DNA from: Hyphomicrobiales bacterium
GTDB taxonomy: Bacteria; Pseudomonadota; Alphaproteobacteria; Rhizobiales; Rhizobiaceae
Direction of reading: 5' to 3'
Assembly: GCA_003577315.1 (NCBI GenBank)
Contig: QEVK01000026.1
Location: 1-53,264 of the forward strand
Length of the DNA: 53,264 nucleotides
Position 1 is the stretch's first letter. Each line of letters opens with the position of its first letter. The notes under the pieces are model-generated. The model was not told the origin of the DNA. It saw nothing but the letters and a program-made list of their open reading frames with translations, and searched no databases. Made by a program: the position numbers and the translations under genes. Of the stretch, positions 1 through 10,241 are shown piece after piece.

Positions 1-52
1 CCGGCAGGCCCCGGCAGAAACCGACCCCGCCCAACGCTACCTCCTCAAGAGC

Positions 53-1939
53 ATGGACAAAAAGTCCAGAACGCCGCTGGCGATCAGCCTGTTGATGGCA
101 GGCCTCGTGGTCTATCTCAAGTCCTTCTTCACCGGCGGCAGCCAGGCGGCGGACGGCGACGGCCCGCGACCGGCCGAGGCGGGGAAGATCGACCCCGAGC
201 CGTCGCCGCAGGAGCAGGCGCTCGCGCTCGCCGCCCTGCCCGCGCCGCCCTCCCCCTCCGAGACCGCCGCCGGCGACCCGGCCCACGGCAGCGGCGGCCG
301 GATCGTCGAGGAGCTCCCCTGGGCGCGCTTCATGCCGGTCGAGAGCCCGCAGATGGGGGCGTCCATCGAGATCGACGCCAGCGGCTGGATCGGCTCGAAG
401 CTGTTCGGCTTCGATTCGCTCGCCGCCAACGACAACGCGACGCCGGGCTTCCACGCCCCGGCCGGCCCGCAACCGCAGGAAGGCCCCGGCGAGACCGGGC
501 ACGGACCGGGCACGACCGATCCCGATCCCGGTTCCGGCGGACCCGGCGGGCCGGCGATCGATCCGCCGGAGGAGGAATGCTCGTGCGGCGGCCCCGGGCA
601 GCCCGAAGGCCCGGTCTGCGACGAGGATGACGAGGAAAGGGAGCCGAACCGCGCGCCGCGCGTCTCCGGCCCCGTCTACCTCCTCGACATCGCCGGCTGC
701 GCCGTGCTGCTGATCGGCCTCGGCGAGTTGCTGCGCAACGCCCACGATCCCGACGGCGACGCGCTTTCGGTCGAGAATCTCACCGTCTCGCACGGCACGC
801 TGACGCAGGCCGGCGACGAATGGCTGTTCCAGGGCGGGCCGCGCCTCCAAGGCCAGGTGACGATCACCTACGAGATCACCGACGGCGCGCTGTCGGTGGC
901 GCAGGTCGCCTATGTGACGGTGCGGCGGAACGCTGTCGAAGGCTCCGGCGGCGACGACGTCATCCTCGGCAGCATGTGCGCCGACGAGATCGACGGCGGC
1001 GACGGCGACGACAACATCGACGCGCGCGGCGGCGACGACATCGTGACGGGCGGAAACGGCGACGACCATATCGTGGCGGGCGACGGCGACGACACCGTCT
1101 TTGCCGGCGCGGGCAACGACATCGTGTTCGGCGGCCAGGGCGACGACCACATCTCCGGCGGCGACGGCGACGACCGGCTCTATGGCGAGGACGGCGACGA
1201 CATCCTGTTCGGCGACGCCGGCGACGACCTGCTCAGCGGCGGCGACGGCGACGACATCCTCGTCGGGGGCGACGGCGACGACGTGCTCGACGGCGGCGAC
1301 GGCGACGACGTGCTGATCGACGGCGCGGGCCGCGACCGCACGCTGGGCGGAAACGGCGACGACCGTATCGTGGCGGCGCTCGACGGCGAGGCCGATGTCC
1401 ACGACGGCGGCGACGGCCACGACACGCTCGACTATTCGGCGACCAGCCGGGGCGTGACCGTCGACCTTTCCGAAGGCATCGCCACCGGATGCGAGATCGG
1501 CGAGGACACCGTGACCTCGATCGAGGCCGTCATCGGCGGCTCGGGCGACGACCATCTGATCGCCGGCCCGGACGTGGCGGCGACCTTCACCGGCGGCGCG
1601 GGCGACGACATCTTCGAGTTCCTGCCGCCGGGCGAGCCCGCGCCGGAGAGCGAGCCCGCGCCCCTCATGCACACCGTGCTCGACTTCACGGTCGGCGACC
1701 GCATCCGCATGTCGAAATACGACATCTTCGAGCGCGTGCTCGACAAGTTCGAGGACCGTTTCGAGGAGATATACGGCGACGATTTCGACGACGACGACAT
1801 CGCCATCCGCTATCGCCACGACCGCACCGACGAACTGAGCCGCACCGTGGTCGAGGCCGACTTCAACGGCGACGGGACGTGGGAGACGACCGTCGCCATC
1901 GAGGGCCATCGCGTCCTCGTCATCATCGAACATGCGTGA
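53..1939 (+). CDS. RTX-type calcium-binding protein with N-terminal membrane anchor
   Basis: Acidic 628-residue protein, probably a surface or secreted calcium-binding adhesin-like protein. Residues about 10-27 form one hydrophobic segment behind a basic stretch (MDKKSR). A Pro/Gly-rich linker with a short Cys-containing patch (CSCGG) follows to about residue 200. A cadherin-like module with DPDGDALSV lies at about 201-292. From about 299 to 430 there are some 13 glycine/aspartate nonapeptides of the GGxGxDxxx type that bind calcium in RTX proteins, with a second block to about 525. The C-terminal 100 residues are acidic and end in a hydrophobic VLVIIEHA, compatible with a type I secretion signal. 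An HlyD-family adaptor starts 12 bp downstream. The frame stays open to the left edge of the window, so the true start could lie upstream. A membrane-anchored rather than released product is possible. Confidence 0.85.
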   Translation: MDKKSRTPLAISLLMAGLVVYLKSFFTGGSQAADGDGPRPAEAGKIDPEPSPQEQALALAALPAPPSPSETAAGDPAHGSGGRIVEELPWARFMPVESPQMGASIEIDASGWIGSKLFGFDSLAANDNATPGFHAPAGPQPQEGPGETGHGPGTTDPDPGSGGPGGPAIDPPEEECSCGGPGQPEGPVCDEDDEEREPNRAPRVSGPVYLLDIAGCAVLLIGLGELLRNAHDPDGDALSVENLTVSHGTLTQAGDEWLFQGGPRLQGQVTITYEITDGALSVAQVAYVTVRRNAVEGSGGDDVILGSMCADEIDGGDGDDNIDARGGDDIVTGGNGDDHIVAGDGDDTVFAGAGNDIVFGGQGDDHISGGDGDDRLYGEDGDDILFGDAGDDLLSGGDGDDILVGGDGDDVLDGGDGDDVLIDGAGRDRTLGGNGDDRIVAALDGEADVHDGGDGHDTLDYSATSRGVTVDLSEGIATGCEIGEDTVTSIEAVIGGSGDDHLIAGPDVAATFTGGAGDDIFEFLPPGEPAPESEPAPLMHTVLDFTVGDRIRMSKYDIFERVLDKFEDRFEEIYGDDFDDDDIAIRYRHDRTDELSRTVVEADFNGDGTWETTVAIEGHRVLVIIEHA

Positions 1940-1951
1940 GCGGAGGCCGCC

Positions 1952-3250
1952 ATGGACACCGAGACCCACAACCCCTTCCGCATCGGCCCGCGCGTCTTCG
2001 CCGGTTTCACGCTCGGCTTCCTGCTCGTGGCCGGGGCCGGCGGCTGGGCGGCCACGGCGCACCTTTCCGGCGCGGTCATCGCCCAGGGCCAGGTGGCGGT
2101 CGACCAGAAGCTGAAGGCGATCCAGCACCGCGACGGCGGCATCGTCAGCGAGATCGCCATACGCGAGGGCGACCTGGTCGAGGAAGGCCAGGTGCTGCTT
2201 CGCCTCGAGGACGCCCAGACCCGGGCCGAGCTGTCGATCGTGGAGGCCCAGCTCGTCGATCTGGCGGCGCGCAAGGCGCGCCTGACGGCCGAGCGCGACG
2301 GGCTGGCGGAGATCGGGTTCCCGTCGAGCCTCGACCTGTCGCGCGGCGAGACGCTCGAGCTCGTCAACGGCGAGACCCGCATCTTCCGCGGCAACCGCAC
2401 GAACCGGGAAAGCCGCAAGCAGCAGCTCGAGCTCGGCATCGACCAGATCGGCGAGGAGATCAAGGGGCTGGAATCGCAGCGCGTGTCGAAGTCCGACGAG
2501 ATCGCGCTGGTCGAGGAGCAGCGCGACAAGCTCGAGCGCCTCGTCAGGCAGCAGCTTCTCGAGCGCGGACCGCTCTATTCGGCCGACCGGGACCTTGCGC
2601 GCCTCACCGGCGAGCGCGGCGAGATCGATGCCGCCATGGCGCGGGCCCGCGCCCGCGTGAGCGAGATCCGCCTCCAGATCATCGCCATCGACGAGACCGC
2701 CCGCACCGAGGCCCAGCAGGAGCTGACCATGGTCGAGACCAAGATGTCGGAGCTTCAGGACCGCCGCATGGCGATCTCGGACCGGCTGTCGCGCACGGAA
2801 ATCCGCGCGCCGATCGCCGGCACGGTCAACGAGCTGAACATCCACACCATCGGCGGCGTCATCACGCCCGCCGAGGTGCTGGCGACCATCGTTCCCAAGG
2901 ACGCGAAGCTCAAGGTCGAGGTCATGCTGCAACCGACCTCCATCGACCAGGTGGCGGCCGGACGCCCGGCGCGGCTGAGGCTGACGGCGCTCAACCAGCG
3001 CACGACGCCGGAGCTGATCGGCACCGTCTCGCACGTGTCGCCCGCGACCACGCGCGATGCCGCCAGCGGCCAGCTCTACTACAAGGGCGACATCGACATC
3101 CTGCCGGGGGAGCTCGCCAAGATGGGCGACAGCCGCCTCATCCCCGGCATGCCGGTCGAGGTCTACGTCACGACGAGCGAGCGCACCGCGCTCTCCTATC
3201 TGGTGAAGCCGATCACCGACCAGTTCAGCAAGGCGTTCCGGGAACGCTAG
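1952..3250 (+). CDS. HlyD-family type I secretion periplasmic adaptor
   Basis: 432-residue membrane fusion protein that would link an inner-membrane ABC exporter to an outer-membrane TolC-like channel. It has a short cytoplasmic N-terminus, one transmembrane helix at about residues 15-38, and a biotinyl-lipoyl half-motif around the sequence HRDGGIVSEI. A long coiled-coil hairpin follows (about 90-270), then the second lipoyl half (IRAPIAGTVNELNIHTIGGV) and a beta-barrel C-terminal region. Length and order match the HlyD/PrtE/LapC type. It lies 12 bp downstream of the RTX protein, so the two are probably co-transcribed and the RTX protein is its likely cargo. The partner ABC ATPase/permease is not in the window and is expected to the left. 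Confidence 0.92.
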   Translation: MDTETHNPFRIGPRVFAGFTLGFLLVAGAGGWAATAHLSGAVIAQGQVAVDQKLKAIQHRDGGIVSEIAIREGDLVEEGQVLLRLEDAQTRAELSIVEAQLVDLAARKARLTAERDGLAEIGFPSSLDLSRGETLELVNGETRIFRGNRTNRESRKQQLELGIDQIGEEIKGLESQRVSKSDEIALVEEQRDKLERLVRQQLLERGPLYSADRDLARLTGERGEIDAAMARARARVSEIRLQIIAIDETARTEAQQELTMVETKMSELQDRRMAISDRLSRTEIRAPIAGTVNELNIHTIGGVITPAEVLATIVPKDAKLKVEVMLQPTSIDQVAAGRPARLRLTALNQRTTPELIGTVSHVSPATTRDAASGQLYYKGDIDILPGELAKMGDSRLIPGMPVEVYVTTSERTALSYLVKPITDQFSKAFRER

Positions 3251-3491
3251 CGCACGGGGGTCACGGGCGACGACAACGATCCCATCATCCGCCTGCGGAC
3301 GTCCTGACCGGCGTCGACGAGGTCTTTCCGCTGCCGCCCATGTCTCGCAAAGGCCGGGCGGGCCGCATCGTCGCGTCCGCATCGTTCGTTCACGGGATTG
3401 CCGGGCGCAGGAACGGGCTATCCATGCCTGTCATACGTGCTAGTCTTCCACGGCGCGGCGATGTCAATTCGGGGGTGGGTGGCCTGCTGTC

Positions 3492-4940
3492 ATGCCGATG
3501 CACGAAAACGATCGCGGCTGGCTTTCGGGACTGAGCCTGTCGAACCAGTTCCTGGTGGCGGCCGCCGTGGTGCTGTGCCTGTCGATGGCCGTGCTGGGAA
3601 GCTGGGTCAACCGCCAGATCACCCGCAGCGTGCTGGCGACCTCGGGCGCGGCCGGCGCCGCGTTCCTCGATGCCTTCGTCGAGCCGCTGGTCCAGGATAT
3701 CCTGCCGGACGGGACGCTGCCCGCCGGCAGCCACGCCGCGCTCGACGCGCTGCTGCGGGAAGCGCCGATCCGCAGGAACATCGTCTCGGTCAAGATCTGG
3801 CGGCCGGACGGGCTCGTCGTCTACACCAACTGGTCGAAGGAGCTGATCGGCCAGCGCTTCGTGTCGACGGACGTCGCAAGGGCGGCGGCCGGCGAGATCG
3901 TCGCCGAGTTCGAGGACATGACGAGCGCCGAGAGCGCGCACGAGCAGGGCCTCGGCCTGTCGCTGATCGAGGTCTACACCCCGCTCTACCGCGCCGACAC
4001 CGGCGAGGTGATCGCGGTCGGCGAGGTCTACGAGAACGCCGAGGCGCTCGCCGCCCAGCTCGACATCGGCCTGTTCCGCACATGGGTCGTGGTCTGCGTG
4101 ACGACGCTGGTGATGCTCGCCATCCTCTACGCCATCGTCCGCCGCGGCAGCCGCACCATCGCCGTGCAGCGGACCGAATTGCAGGAGCGGTTCCGGGACT
4201 CCCAACGAATGGCGACGCTCAACGAGACGCTGCGCTTCGAGGCCGAGCGCGCCCGGCTCGACGCCAACGCGGCCAACGAGGAGCTGATCGGACGCATCGG
4301 CCTCGACCTTCACGACGGGCCGATCCAGTTGCTCAGCCTGCTGATGCTGCGGCTGGGAAAGCTGCAACGCGGCGGCACCACGCCCGAGGACGCGGCCAAC
4401 ATGGCGGCGATCAAGGACCTGACCGCCGCCGTCATCCAGGAGTTGCGGACGCTGTCGGCCGGGCTGGCCCTGCCGGAGATCGGCGACCTCAACGTGGCCG
4501 AGGCGATCCGGCTCGCCGCCGAGCGGCACGAGAACCTCACCGGCACCAAGGTCGACGTGAAGCTGGGCAAGCTGCCGCGGCGGGTGACCGGCGCGCTCAA
4601 GATCTGCATCTACCGCATCGTCCAGGAGTCGCTGACCAATTCGTTCAAGCATGCCGGCGGCGAAGGCCAGCGCGTCAACGCGCGGCTCATGGACAACAGC
4701 GTCGTCCTGCGCATCTCGGACCGCGGCGGCGGCCCGCCGGGCGGCGAGAACCCCGGCGGCGGGCCCTCCAAGCTCGGGCTGCGCGGCATCCGCAACCGGG
4801 TGGAGGCGTTCGGCGGCGTCGCCGACGTCCGCTCCGGCCCGTCCGGCACGGTGGTGGAGGTGAGGCTGCCGATCAGCGAGCTCGCCACGCGCGACAGGAT
4901 CGCGCCGGCCGGCAGGCGGCAGCAAGCCCGGGTCAGTTGA
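3492..4940 (+). CDS. NarL-type sensor histidine kinase, membrane-bound
   Basis: 482-residue two-component sensor. Transmembrane helices at about residues 19-38 and 198-217 bracket a periplasmic sensor region of about 160 residues with no recognisable ligand domain. A short linker leads to a dimerisation/phosphoacceptor region with the motif DLHDGPIQLL (His274). The HATPase domain shows an N-box (QESLTNSFKHA), DRGGG and GLRGIRNRVEAFGG. This is the HisKA_3/NarX-like arrangement, which normally pairs with a LuxR/NarL-type regulator. Such a regulator is encoded immediately next door on the opposite strand, and the two coding regions overlap tail to tail by 8 bp. The signal it senses cannot be read from the sequence. 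Confidence 0.9.
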   Translation: MPMHENDRGWLSGLSLSNQFLVAAAVVLCLSMAVLGSWVNRQITRSVLATSGAAGAAFLDAFVEPLVQDILPDGTLPAGSHAALDALLREAPIRRNIVSVKIWRPDGLVVYTNWSKELIGQRFVSTDVARAAAGEIVAEFEDMTSAESAHEQGLGLSLIEVYTPLYRADTGEVIAVGEVYENAEALAAQLDIGLFRTWVVVCVTTLVMLAILYAIVRRGSRTIAVQRTELQERFRDSQRMATLNETLRFEAERARLDANAANEELIGRIGLDLHDGPIQLLSLLMLRLGKLQRGGTTPEDAANMAAIKDLTAAVIQELRTLSAGLALPEIGDLNVAEAIRLAAERHENLTGTKVDVKLGKLPRRVTGALKICIYRIVQESLTNSFKHAGGEGQRVNARLMDNSVVLRISDRGGGPPGGENPGGGPSKLGLRGIRNRVEAFGGVADVRSGPSGTVVEVRLPISELATRDRIAPAGRRQQARVS

Positions 4941-5619
4941 GCAGGTCGCCCGCCTGGCGCGCGCCGGACCTGTCGCTGGCGTAGCCGCCGAGCTCCTGCG
5001 CGGCGAGCACCACCTCGACGCGGTTGCGCGCCTGAAGCTTCTGCATCAGCAGCGTCATGTAGTGCTTGACGGTCTTCTCGCTGATCTGGAGCCGCTGCGC
5101 GATCTCCTTGTTGGTGCGGCCGAGCAGCAGGAGGCGCACGATCTGCTCCTCGCGCACGCTCAGCTTGACCTTCTGCGCCGCGGTGCGCCGGATCGAGGCG
5201 GCGCGCAACGCCGCGATGACCTTGCTCGCGAAGCTCGGCGTGATGAAGGTCTCGCCCGCCAGAACGGTGTCGATGGCCTGCATCAGCTCGTCGTCGGTGC
5301 TGCCCTTGAGCACATAGCCGGTGGCGCCGGCCTCCAGCGCCCTCACCGCATGGTCGATGCCGGCGGAGGCTGTGAAAACGACGATCTTCGTCTCCGGCGA
5401 CAGCTCGCGGGTGCGCACGATGGCGGCGAAGGCGTCTCCCGGCATGTTGAGATCGAGCAGCACCACGTCCGGGTGCTTGGCGGTGGCGAGCTCGACGACG
5501 TCGGAGGCGCACCGTCCGACGGCGAGGACTTCAAAGCGGGCAAGTTCGGAGAAGATATGGGCCAGACCATCCAGAAGAACCGGATGATCGTCGACAAATG
5601 CTATGGAGACCCTGCCCAT
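4933..5619 (-). CDS. NarL/LuxR-family response regulator
   Basis: 228-residue response regulator. The receiver domain (about residues 4-120) has the acidic pair D10-D11, phosphoacceptor D56 in VVLLDLNMP, the T/S site in VVFTAS and lysine in YVLKGS. A LuxR-type helix-turn-helix follows at about 150-215 (LSVREEQIVRLLLLGRTNKEIAQRL, ISEKTVKHYMTLLMQKL). A purine-rich ribosome binding site (AAGGGGA) precedes the ATG. It is the probable partner of the adjacent histidine kinase. The convergent orientation is less common than a co-directional operon and means the two genes are expressed from separate promoters. Confidence 0.93.
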   Translation of the reverse strand: MGRVSIAFVDDHPVLLDGLAHIFSELARFEVLAVGRCASDVVELATAKHPDVVLLDLNMPGDAFAAIVRTRELSPETKIVVFTASAGIDHAVRALEAGATGYVLKGSTDDELMQAIDTVLAGETFITPSFASKVIAALRAASIRRTAAQKVKLSVREEQIVRLLLLGRTNKEIAQRLQISEKTVKHYMTLLMQKLQARNRVEVVLAAQELGGYASDRSGARQAGDLLN

Positions 5620-5794
5620 ACAAGAAAATCCCCTTGGCGGGCAAGAATACTACCGGCAAGCCGAAAGGGTGTAAACAGGCAAGATCGCATATGGTTGACG
5701 GCGTCGTCCGCCGGCCCCGCGCGCAACCGGCCGCACCCGCGATCCAGACCGCCGCGGGCGGGAAAACCCGCCGCCGATGGCTTCCGGTGCGCAG

Positions 5795-5879
5795 TGGTGG
5801 AGGGGGTTGGATTCGAACCAACGTAGGCATAGCCAACGGATTTACAGTCCGTCCCCTTTAACCACTCGGGCACCCCTCC
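5795..5879 (-). tRNA. tRNA-Tyr(GUA)
   Basis: On the minus strand the sequence folds as an 85-nt class II tRNA. The acceptor stem GGAGGGG pairs with CCCCUCC, the anticodon loop contains GUA within CUGUAAAU, there is a long variable arm, the T-loop is GGUUCGAAUCC, and CCA is encoded at 5795-5797. Confidence 0.97.
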
Positions 5880-5954
5880 GTACTGCGCCGGAGCCATGCT
5901 GCGAGGCAGGTGCGCGATCGCCCGACGAGCGAACCGCCCGGCAACCGCGAGCGC

Positions 5955-5983
5955 CTTATGGCGGGCCGGCCTGTCGCTGTCAA
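5955..5983 (-). promoter_or_regulatory. Sigma-70 type promoter of tRNA-Tyr
   Basis: Reading the minus strand, a perfect -35 TTGACA (5983-5978) is followed by a 17-bp spacer and CATAAG (5960-5955), about 75 nt before the tRNA 5' end. Spacing and hexamers fit a housekeeping promoter. The exact start site is inferred. Confidence 0.6.
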
Positions 5984-6082
5984 CCGGGCTTCCGCCCAAA
6001 TTTTGGGGGCGGGTTCGCGCGAATGCCGCGCGGCGCGGCGAAGGCCGTATCCAAGCCCGGCCTTCGCCGCTATAGGAGCGTC

Positions 6083-6952
6083 ATGAGCAGCGACAGAAAG
6101 ACCGGAACGCCGAAGGACAGCCACTATGCGCGGCTGCGCCGCGCGCATCGCCGCACCGAGGAGACCGGCCGGCCTGCAGCGAAGCCGCGCCCGCATCCCG
6201 GCCAGCAGGCGCAGCAGCCGGCGCCCGACGGGCTGGTGCGGCTCTACGGCCTGCACACGGTGCGCGCCGCGCTCGACAATCCCGCGCGCAAGGTCCGGCG
6301 CATGCTCGTCACGCGCAACGCGGCGGCGCGCCTCGGCCTTGCCGAGCCGCTTTCCCTGCCCTTCCCGGCCGAGATCGTCGAGCCGCGCGACATCGACCGC
6401 ATCCTGGGCGCGGACGCCGTGCATCAGGGCGCGATGATCGAGGCCGAGCCGCTGAAGCCCAAGCCGCTCGCGGCGCTGTCCGGCACGCCGCTGGTGCTGG
6501 TGCTCGACCAGGTGACCGACCCGCACAATGTCGGCGCGATCCTGCGCTCGGGCGTCGCCTTCGGCGCGGGCGCGCTCGTCACCACGGCGCGTCACAGCCC
6601 GGCCGAGACCGGCGTGCTCGCCAAGGCCGCCTCGGGCGCGCTGGAGCACATCGACCTGATCGAGGTGCGCAACCTCGCGGAAGCGCTGGAGGAGCTGCAC
6701 GCGGCCGGCTTCGAGACCATCGGCCTCGATTCCGAGGGACCGGCGGAGCTCGAGGACACGTTCTCCGGCGGCCGCGTCGCGCTGGTGCTGGGCGCCGAGG
6801 GCAAGGGGCTGCGCCAGAAGACGCGCGCCACGGTGAGCGCGCTCGCCCGGCTCGACATGCCGGGCGCGATCCGTTCGCTCAACGTGTCGAACGCGGCGGC
6901 GGTGGCGCTCTACGCCGCGCGCCGGCATCTCGACCGCGCCGGCGGGCGATAG
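6083..6952 (+). CDS. rlmB: 23S rRNA 2'-O-methyltransferase, TrmH/RlmB family
   Basis: 289-residue SPOUT-class RNA methyltransferase. A basic N-terminal extension leads to a substrate-binding domain beginning at RLYGLHTVRAAL. The catalytic domain carries motif 1 (LDQVTDPHNVGAILRSG), motif 2 (VLGAEGKGL) and motif 3 (IRSLNVSNAAAVALY), which form the trefoil-knot S-adenosylmethionine site. The likely role is 2'-O-ribose methylation of a 23S rRNA guanosine, as for RlmB, though a TrmH-like tRNA target is not excluded. The ATG at 6083 is chosen because AGGAG lies 5 nt upstream; a longer reading would run through the tRNA-Tyr gene. The stop is 4 bp from the convergent small membrane protein. Confidence 0.92.
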   Translation: MSSDRKTGTPKDSHYARLRRAHRRTEETGRPAAKPRPHPGQQAQQPAPDGLVRLYGLHTVRAALDNPARKVRRMLVTRNAAARLGLAEPLSLPFPAEIVEPRDIDRILGADAVHQGAMIEAEPLKPKPLAALSGTPLVLVLDQVTDPHNVGAILRSGVAFGAGALVTTARHSPAETGVLAKAASGALEHIDLIEVRNLAEALEELHAAGFETIGLDSEGPAELEDTFSGGRVALVLGAEGKGLRQKTRATVSALARLDMPGAIRSLNVSNAAAVALYAARRHLDRAGGR

Positions 6953-6956
6953 GGCT

Positions 6957-7133
6957 TCAGCCCAGCCCGCCCATCCCGGTCGCGTGGCGCATGTAGAAGG
7001 CGAGCGCGACGAAGCCGGCCGCGAAGGCGACGCCCTGCCAGTCGACATCGGCCTCGCCGACCTCGCGGGCGATGCGCAGGACGAGCCACAGGGCGGCGGC
7101 CAGCGCCAGCGCGACAAGAACGAAACGGATCAT
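6957..7133 (-). CDS. Small membrane protein, unknown function
   Basis: 58-residue protein beginning MIRFVLVALALA. It has a hydrophobic helix at about residues 2-20 and a second hydrophobic stretch at about 35-45 (GVAFAAGFVALAFYM). I do not recognise a family. The start at 7133 is preferred over an upstream in-frame GTG-type start because GGGAGTG lies about 8 nt upstream. It is convergent with rlmB and sits between that gene and tRNA-Thr. Confidence 0.55.
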   Translation of the reverse strand: MIRFVLVALALAAALWLVLRIAREVGEADVDWQGVAFAAGFVALAFYMRHATGMGGLG

Positions 7134-7220
7134 CGGCGACACTCCCGCTGCGTGCCCATGCTTGCGCACCGGATATGGGCGCGATTGCGGGCAAAACGAT
7201 GACGGCGCGGAAAGGAAGGA

Positions 7221-7296
<76 letters not shown>

Positions 7297-7446
7297 TTGG
7301 TCACAGGCGTTAGCACAATTCGCCCGCCAGTAAAACGGAATGTCGGCCGCGCGGAAGCCGCCGCCGGCGGGCGCCGCTATCCATCGCGGCGCGCCCGTGC
7401 TAGGTGCGGTCGTTGCGTCAACCACCGGATCGTCGCGCGCCACGGC

Positions 7447-8220
7447 ATGAGCACCGAGCATCTTTCCCTCACCTTCATCTGCGCCGACAATCCCGACGCC
7501 CACGAGGCGGCTGCGAGGCTCGCCGCGCTCTACGGCCAGTCGCCGCTGGCGCAGGCCGACGTCGTCGTCGCGCTGGGCGGCGACGGCTTCATGCTCCAGG
7601 CCATCCACGAGAACATGGATTCCGGCCGCTCGATCTACGGCATGAACCGCGGCACGGTCGGCTTCCTGATGAACGAATATTCGGAGATCGACCTGCGCGA
7701 GCGCATCGCCGCCGCGACCGCCGAGACGATCCGGCCGCTGGTGATGGAGGCGGTGACGACGTCCGGCGAGACGGTGTCGGCGCGCGCCATCAACGAGGTG
7801 TCGCTGTTCCGCCAGTCGGCGCAGGCCGCCAAGGTGCGTATCTCCATCGACGGCAAGATGCGGCTGGACGAGCTCGTCTGCGACGGGGTGATGGTGGCGA
7901 CGCCGGCCGGCTCCACCGCCTACAACCTGTCGGCGCACGGGCCGATCCTGCCGCTCGACGCGCCGCTTCTGGCGCTCACCCCGGTCAGCCCGTTCCGGCC
8001 GCGCCGCTGGCGCAGCGCCCTCATCCCCAACCGCTCGACGGTGCTGTTCGACATCCTCGAGGCCGACAAGCGGCCCGTCAACGCCGTCGCCGACCACGCC
8101 GAGGTCAAGTCGGTGGTCTCCGTCAGCGTGCGCGAATCGCGCAACTCGACGGTCACGCTGCTGTTCGACGCCAGCCACTCCTGGGACGAGCGCATCCTCG
8201 CCGAACAGTTCCGCTATTGA
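7447..8220 (+). CDS. nadK: NAD kinase
   Basis: 257-residue NAD kinase that phosphorylates NAD to NADP in the cytoplasm. It contains the diacylglycerol-kinase-like loop VVALGGDGFMLQ (the GGDG signature at about residues 44-47), the NRGTVGFLMN segment and the C-terminal nucleotide-binding motif TPAGSTAYNLSAHGPI. Length matches the short alphaproteobacterial form, which lacks an N-terminal extension. The ATG at 7447 is used because the longer open frame would cross the tRNA-Thr gene. It stands alone between tRNA-Thr and the helicase gene. Confidence 0.95.
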   Translation: MSTEHLSLTFICADNPDAHEAAARLAALYGQSPLAQADVVVALGGDGFMLQAIHENMDSGRSIYGMNRGTVGFLMNEYSEIDLRERIAAATAETIRPLVMEAVTTSGETVSARAINEVSLFRQSAQAAKVRISIDGKMRLDELVCDGVMVATPAGSTAYNLSAHGPILPLDAPLLALTPVSPFRPRRWRSALIPNRSTVLFDILEADKRPVNAVADHAEVKSVVSVSVRESRNSTVTLLFDASHSWDERILAEQFRY

Positions 8221-8405
8221 ATACGGCGGCGATCTTTACGATAATCAGATGAAATCCGCGCAAATGCGGCCTTTTGGCGCCTGTGCCGTTGACATCGGCC
8301 CATCCGCGCCTTAACGGCGGCGTGAGGCATCCGTGCGCCGACGCCGGAGCCGGGACGCATTGCGGCAGCGTCGCAGAGTCGCGAAACAGCAAAGACATCC
8401 GAAAC

Positions 8406-10067
<1,662 letters not shown>

Positions 10068-10159
10068 TCGCGGGCGCGACAACGGGCGGCCGCGCCGGCC
10101 TCCCGGGCAACGTGCATCCCGACGGATGCAGTGCCCTCACCCGCAACCGACAACAAGCC

Positions 10160-10192
10160 GCAAAGCAAAAGGGCAGCCCGCAAGCTGCCCTT
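10160..10192 (-). terminator. Intrinsic terminator of dksA
   Basis: Perfect 9-bp stem (10169-10177 with 10184-10192) and a 6-nt loop. On the minus strand it is followed by a T-rich run (TTTTGCTTTG). It lies 50 bp past the dksA stop and may also slow transcription from the convergent helicase gene. Confidence 0.65.
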
Positions 10193-10241
10193 GCCGTTTC
10201 TTCATGCCGGCCCGCCGCGTCGTCGCGGCGGACTTGACGGC

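Noticed and set aside
949..1345. Regular DNA repeats suggesting a CRISPR or satellite array
   Set aside because: They are 27-bp codon-level repeats encoding GGxGxDxxx calcium-binding nonapeptides, with no spacer structure.
820..3534. Long open frame of Arg-rich protein overlapping the RTX and HlyD genes
   Set aside because: It is an out-of-frame shadow of a high-GC coding region; composition is extreme Arg/Gly/Ala and no domain is visible, while the other frame holds two recognisable proteins.
5777..6082. N-terminal extension of the RlmB-like protein
   Set aside because: That stretch is the tRNA-Tyr gene and its promoter in reverse; the ribosome binding site supports ATG 6083.
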